This document shows, piece by piece, positions 59,489-64,000 of a stretch of 64,000 nucleotides of DNA. A program made the translations under genes and the position numbers. Position 1 is the stretch's first letter; each line of letters opens with the position of its first letter. Under the pieces are notes generated by a model. The model did no database searches. It had not been told where the DNA came from and saw only the letters and a program-made list of their open reading frames with translations. The stretch comes from Pycnococcus provasolii (taxonomy: Eukaryota > Chlorophyta > Pseudoscourfieldiophyceae > Pseudoscourfieldiales), in assembly GCA_049487715.1 (NCBI GenBank), contig CP150579.1, positions 124,001 through 188,000 on the forward strand, given 5' to 3'.

Positions 59489-60955
59489 TTACATAGTTAA
59501 GTGAAAGATCCGAACGACAGGAACCTCAGTATGCCGTGTGAAACTAGTGCTGCTGCTACGGGAGACGGACTTCCCCTCCTCTTCGCTGTCGCTCGAGACG
59601 TCGACGTGAACGCTCCCATCTTTCGGCGTGAGACTCAGAGAATGTGTACGACAATAGCTCACATCTCGAGTCTCACGCCTCGGAGCTTGCGCGAGACTCG
59701 CATGTTGGCTCCACTGCTTTCTGCAACGGTAACCCCGCCATATGCGCTGGATCAGCCTAACTGCCTTCTGCAGGGCACGGTAGAAGCGGCGTGTGCGCAC
59801 CATCCGCAGGAAAGCCTGGATGCGAACAATCCAGTCGAGCACCTCGCCCAGCTTCTTCTCATCCTTGCCAACTCCCATGCGCCTCAGCTCTGTCGCGACC
59901 ATGCGCATTGGAGTGAGCGCACGCCATACGTCATAGTTTTCTTGATTTATTGCCGACGCCTTCAAAGACTGGGACCGAACTGCAAGGGATGCGTGCGCGT
60001 TGCCGGCCGGGCTCTTGTTGGGCGAGTTATTCGTCGAGAGGTTCGACTCTTCGTTCTCGCCAGCAACAAGCGCGCGCAGCCTCTTGCTCTCCAGCCCATG
60101 GCACAATGTCTCCGCCTCATCCTCGGTGATTTTCATCGCGTATCTGAGCTCGCTCATGCGCTTCAAGCATTCCACGTCAGCACTCACAAGTCGCTGCCTG
60201 TCTTTCTCCAGCTGCTGTCTCAACGTTCGAACGAGGTTGAGCGCATCCTGCCTGTTTCCGCTCGCGAACTTGTCACGCAGGGCATCTATGCGAGCACCCG
60301 CGTCGGCACCTGCGGCGTACCTGCTCATGCTCGCAAGCAGCCCGTCGAGCGCCTCCGACTCCTTAGCCTTCCTAATGTCGCGCGCACGCTCGAACCTGTT
60401 GCGATCGCTCGTGCTTGGCGGAGTTCTCACGCCCGCGTCACTGACATAACGCACGACGTCCGCTGTGGCGTTTGTGACGCTCGCAACATTTCTGAGCGCA
60501 TCTTTCTTCTGCTCGTCGCACATTTCAAGCGTGTAGGTTGGTGTGGCCGTTGGCGATTCCATCCTCATGCGCTGGTCTGACACTTGCCTGAGCTTTTCAA
60601 TAAGAACATCCTTCTTCTTGTGCGCGCGTTCTTCGAGCTTCCGCGACACTGATTTGATAAAGCGCGGTGTAATCTTATCAGCGAAATCAGCAAAGCTGTT
60701 GGATCTTTTGAAACGACGCACAGAAGATGATGAAGGAGCAGAAGGAGAAGGAGAAGGAGAAGTTCCACGCAGGCTTGAGTCTACTCTGTCTCTGGCTTGA
60801 GTCTGGACTAGATTTGTCTCTTCGTTCGAAAAGTTGACTTTGAGCGGTGGCACAATCTCTTTCGTTTGTTGTCGAGGTTGAGGTTGAGGTTGCCCGAGAG
60901 GTTCCACCACACCAGCACCATCGTCCAACCTGGACTCCACGCGCGAGTCTTGCAT
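59489..60955 (-). CDS. IQ-motif protein, unknown function
   Basis: 488 aa, intronless. The N-terminal 100 residues are disordered. A helical region at about 185-300 (ARDIRKAKESEALDGLLASM, NRQDALNLVRTLRQQLEKDR, SELRYAMKITEDEAETL) has a coiled-coil pattern. At about 360-415 there are two IQ-like calmodulin-binding motifs: IVRIQAFLRMVRTRRFYRAL and VRLIQRIWRGYRCRKQW. The Ser-rich tail carries an acidic SSDSEEEGKS cluster that could be a casein-kinase target. Such proteins often sit on microtubules or in flagella, but I do not recognise a specific family. An open frame of 359 codons on the opposite strand is a shadow. Confidence 0.6.
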   Translation of the reverse strand: MQDSRVESRLDDGAGVVEPLGQPQPQPRQQTKEIVPPLKVNFSNEETNLVQTQARDRVDSSLRGTSPSPSPSAPSSSSVRRFKRSNSFADFADKITPRFIKSVSRKLEERAHKKKDVLIEKLRQVSDQRMRMESPTATPTYTLEMCDEQKKDALRNVASVTNATADVVRYVSDAGVRTPPSTSDRNRFERARDIRKAKESEALDGLLASMSRYAAGADAGARIDALRDKFASGNRQDALNLVRTLRQQLEKDRQRLVSADVECLKRMSELRYAMKITEDEAETLCHGLESKRLRALVAGENEESNLSTNNSPNKSPAGNAHASLAVRSQSLKASAINQENYDVWRALTPMRMVATELRRMGVGKDEKKLGEVLDWIVRIQAFLRMVRTRRFYRALQKAVRLIQRIWRGYRCRKQWSQHASLAQAPRRETRDVSYCRTHSLSLTPKDGSVHVDVSSDSEEEGKSVSRSSSTSFTRHTEVPVVRIFHLTM

Positions 60956-61787
60956 CGTAGTGGTTATTTTCTACCTCGCGGAAGTTGGCGTCGACGTGTA
61001 TGAAAGATATGCCTTCGCCCTCTGGCCGCCTAATCTTAGCCTTAGGGTAGCCTTGTTGCGTGCGAGAGAAAGCGTGCGCGCAGCCTTGTAAAGTTTTCTG
61101 TGAGCAGTATACGAGCAGGCAGCGTCGGCGGCGTTGTAGAGCCTGATGTGAAGTCTAAGCTTTCCGGCCAGAGGTGTGGACACACCGCCGCCCGCGTGCA
61201 GAACACCGGCAAGCGCCTAGAAAGAGCGTGCGAACACGAGCACAGGCACGAGCACGCACGACGCGCTAATGCTTGAGGCTGACGAGTGGGGAAATGTGCT
61301 GCAGTGTCAGGTGCGTGTGCCAGTGCGACGTCGCGAACCCTCCACCTGGAGCCTCGCCGACTACCGAGTTGCCTCACCGGCGGACGGAGGGGAGGGGGCG
61401 GACTTTAAGGGGGTTCGCCTCTTCTCTCTCCCTCGGTCACTCGGTCACGGCAGGGCACCGGCCGCCGGATGAATGTCATCCCAGACAGGTAAGGTAAGGT
61501 AAGGTGACGACACGCCCTTGGTAGAACTAAGAGTCGGTGGTCACCTATCGCACGTTTCTCCCACTACGGAAGGCAAACTCGCCCGACCGGAACCGGAACC
61601 GTAACCCTAACCCTAACCCTAACCCTCCTGCAGGCCCGTCTCCCCGGAAGCTGTCCCCTCCCCCCTCCAGGAGCTCCCGGGTTCCTTCCATCCGTTGAGC
61701 GTCTTCGCGGGGAAAAAACCTCAAAGTCTGCTTTCCTTTCTGTCCCTTTGTGGGCCCACTCCCAGCCGCCGGGGCTCCTACACAGTA
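60956..61787. other. divergent 5' spacer upstream of SPT6
   Basis: No confident gene. It contains tandem AAGGT units (about 61491-61505) and four exact CCCTAA units (61602-61626) about 160 bp before the SPT6 start. A short ATG-led frame at 61269 runs 14 codons to a GTGCGT donor-like site and could be an upstream exon, but no partner was found. Confidence 0.4.
61602..61626. promoter_or_regulatory. telomere-like array, four exact CCCTAA units
   Basis: The cleanest telomere-like array in the window, about 160 bp upstream of the SPT6 start codon. The hexamer TTAGGG, not the plant heptamer TTTAGGG, is the repeating unit. Role inferred. Confidence 0.5.
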
Positions 61788-62284
61788 ATGGCGCCTAATA
61801 AGAAAACAAAAGCCATCTCAGATTCCGACGAATCAGACCGCGAACAGAACGAGAACACCGATGAGCCGATGCAGGATCCTCCTGCGTCTTCGCCTCAGCA
61901 GCAGGCGGCAGCGTCTATGGGAGGAGCCGGGGAGGATACCCCACCACCATCCCCAGCTCGCGATGATGGCAAGGACAAAGACGACGAAGAACAAGACGAC
62001 GAGGATGATGATGACGAGGATGTCGTGGGTGTCAAGCGCCGGCGCCAGAAAACGGACGAAGAAGAGGAGGAAGACCTCGAACTCGACGATGACGACTACG
62101 AACTCCTCGGAGAAAACCTAGGAGTCAAACAAAACAGAAAGGCTCAAAAGAAGCGAAAACTCAAGCGAGGAGGAGGAGGAGGGGAAAAAGATGATAAAGC
62201 CGTCGCCGCCGCCATCGCCGCTGCTGCATCCTTAGGCAAGGGCAAACAAAAGGCAGTAGCAGCAGCTGCTGCTGCTGCTCAGGC

Positions 62285-62323
<39 letters not shown>

Positions 62324-64000
62324 AATCCAACCCGCTGACGCGACTGAGCCGTCGAGAGGGCCTCTCACAGACGCCGAGCGCGTCGCACGTGCAATCGGCT
62401 TCGAGGGCGACGAGGCAGCTGCCGCAGCAGGCGAAAAGGATCAGGGCGACGACGACGCGGATGACGACGACGACGACGAATCCGACTCGGAGGACGAGAT
62501 GGCGGACTTCATCGTCGACGATCCAGAAGTAGACGAGAACGGAAAGCTCGTTGAGCAAGACGAGGCGGCGCTGAGGCGGAAGCGCAAGAAAAAGAAACGC
62601 CGACCCACGGACACGTTTGGCACGCACATGTCCGCGGCGGCGCTCGAGGACATGGCTTCCATCTTCGGAAATCCAGACGAACTGCTGGAGCAGTATGAGA
62701 TGAACAAGAGCATGCGTGAACGCGTAACGAAAGGTGCTGCTGCCGGCGCCGGCGAGGCTGAGGACGATGACGACCTTGGTGCGGACGAAGACGAGGCTGG
62801 AGGGGCGATGACACCTGCTGAGCGTGCGGCAAGGCGCAAGCAGAAGCAGCTCGCTCTCGTCGATCCGTCTTTCGTCGAGAAGAATTACCTCACAGAGGCA
62901 GACACCGCGATCACCGCCGCAGACTTTCCCGAAAGGTATTCGCTGCAGTGGGGTCTCAGCAGCAGCGACCCACGCGCTCGCGTCCCCTCCGCGCAAGACT
63001 TCGAGGCTGAGGCGCGCTGGATTCAGCGGCGCGCATTCTCGCCGTCGGCGCGACCGCACCCTGCGCGCGAAGTGCTTTGGGGAGGTTGCATGGAAACGGA
63101 GGTGGAAGGCAATCGTGCCCTTGTCATCTACGGCAATGGGAAGATTCGGCGTAGTCCGGAAGAGGTTCAGAATTGGCACAGCGACGAGGCGCATCAGCAG
63201 GGAATCGTCGAAGCGCTGAAGAACATGCTTTTGCTCCTTCACGACAGGTACCTCGAGATTCCATTCATCGCAGGATGGCGAAAGGAGAACCTCAAGGGGC
63301 TTCTCGCCATCCGAAGAGGCGACGAGCCGCGGAATGTCGCCGACGAGGAGGGAAAGGCTGTGACGGATGACGAGTGGGACAAACGGAAAAAAGAGGCGGC
63401 GATGCGAGGCGAGGTGCTCCCCGATCGCAGGATGGGACAGATCATGCCTGCCGATAGGCGCGTGCATCACCACGACGTCCTCTGGGCTGCTGCTGACCTT
63501 GACATTGCGTGGTCCGCAGTGCGCAAGCGGCGCGAGAAGATGCACGCGAAGTGTGCGACATACCTTGCTGACACGGCTCTGCTACCGAAGGACAGCGTCG
63601 AGCGAAAGACGGTCGAGAACCTCCAGCAAATGCTCGACGTGAGCATGCCACAGTCGCGTGCGCGAACCCACGCGTACGAGGATGTCGACAGCGACGAGGT
63701 TCTTGGCGATATTGACGCTGAGCTGCAGGCGCTCATTGTACGAGCGCAGGCACTGTACGGTGGAGGATCGGGCATGAAGGTGCCTCGCAAGCTGTCAAGG
63801 TACAGCGCATGCCTGAAGGCTGGCTTGGGAAAACTTGCAAGCTTGATCGGCATGGAAACCGCGCAGCTTGCCGAGTGCCTCGAGACTGGTTTGCCAGCTC
63901 ATAAGGTGAAAGACATCGATTTAGACCCGGAACAAATGGCAGAGTCCTTCCTTGCGAAAGCAGCCTCGATGGGCTTCAAGACGGCAGCCGAAGCTCTGGA
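61788..64000 (+). CDS. SPT6: transcription elongation factor SPT6, N-terminal part (3' partial)
   Basis: Starts at ATG 61788 and runs off the window; 737 codons are visible with no stop. SPT6 is a histone chaperone that travels with RNA polymerase II. The N-terminus is highly acidic with long Asp/Glu runs and basic patches (KRRRQK, KQNRKAQKKRKLKR, RRKRKKKKRRPTD), as in all SPT6 proteins. EMADFIVDDPEVDENGKLVE matches the family's conserved acidic block, followed by the region ahead of the core (SIFGNPDELLEQYE). The core begins with TEADTAITAADFPERYSLQW, then EARWIQRRAFS, LKNMLLLLHDRYLEIPFIAG with WRKENLKG, and DVLWAAADLDIAWSAVRKRR. These fit the helix-turn-helix part of the SPT6 core. No intron is needed in the visible part. 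Confidence 0.8.

Noticed and set aside
62232-63545. 437-codon frame on - opposite SPT6
   Set aside because: Antisense shadow of the SPT6 reading frame; Val runs mirror Asp runs.

Overview
This is a 64 kb stretch of a compact, GC-rich nuclear genome, most likely from a unicellular green alga of prasinophyte grade. The main clues are an EARLY FLOWERING 4-type clock protein, two SHAQKY-type MYB proteins and a plant-type TOM40. A radial spoke head protein (RSP9) shows that the organism builds, or recently built, motile flagella. Genes are mostly intronless. Five introns can be placed with reasonable splice signals (36, 74, 87, 226 and 310 nt). Many spacers between gene starts are only 200-400 bp. 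No tRNA, rRNA, CRISPR array or intact transposon was recognised. All family calls come from motif recognition by eye; no database search was run.

Layout. 1-12 kb: the 3' part of a UBR4/BIG E3 ligase (+), a GT8-like glycosyltransferase whose reading frame breaks near its end (-), and a SHPRH-type SNF2/PHD/RING protein (-). 12-20 kb: a small secreted protein, a gene-poor spacer with a palindrome-rich repeat element, a large low-complexity protein, a PA-TM-RING E3 ligase (-) and a PPIL2-like U-box protein that lacks the cyclophilin domain. 20-30 kb: a small spliced gene (-), a mitochondrial carrier, polynucleotide phosphorylase (-), UDP-sugar pyrophosphorylase and a coiled-coil protein (-). 30-42 kb: a calmodulin-like protein, a very acidic low-complexity protein (-), TOM40, a Calx-beta/ABC protein with a degenerate ATPase domain (-) and a second mitochondrial carrier.

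42-64 kb: an ankyrin protein with a possible ubiquitin-like tail, a DIVARICATA-like MYB (-), a long empty spacer, RSP9, an ELF4-like protein (-) divergent from ORC5, a PhzF protein (-), a double-MYB/zinc-knuckle protein, 3-hydroxyacyl-CoA dehydratase, a COQ8/ABC1 kinase (-), an IQ-motif protein (-) and the 5' part of SPT6, cut by the window end.

There is no operon-like pathway; this is an ordinary mix of nuclear housekeeping genes. Several belong to shared processes: ubiquitin signalling (UBR4, SHPRH, PA-TM-RING, PPIL2-like), mitochondrial function (TOM40, two carriers, COQ8), nucleic acid metabolism (ORC5, SPT6, PNPase) and plant-like clock/MYB regulation. The most notable features are telomere-like TTAGGG tracts that recur only in 5' spacers, the Calx-beta/pseudo-ABC fusion, the near-identical duplicated MYB repeat joined to a zinc-knuckle exon, the PPIL2 protein without its isomerase domain, and the palindromic repeat element at about 12.8-13.1 kb.
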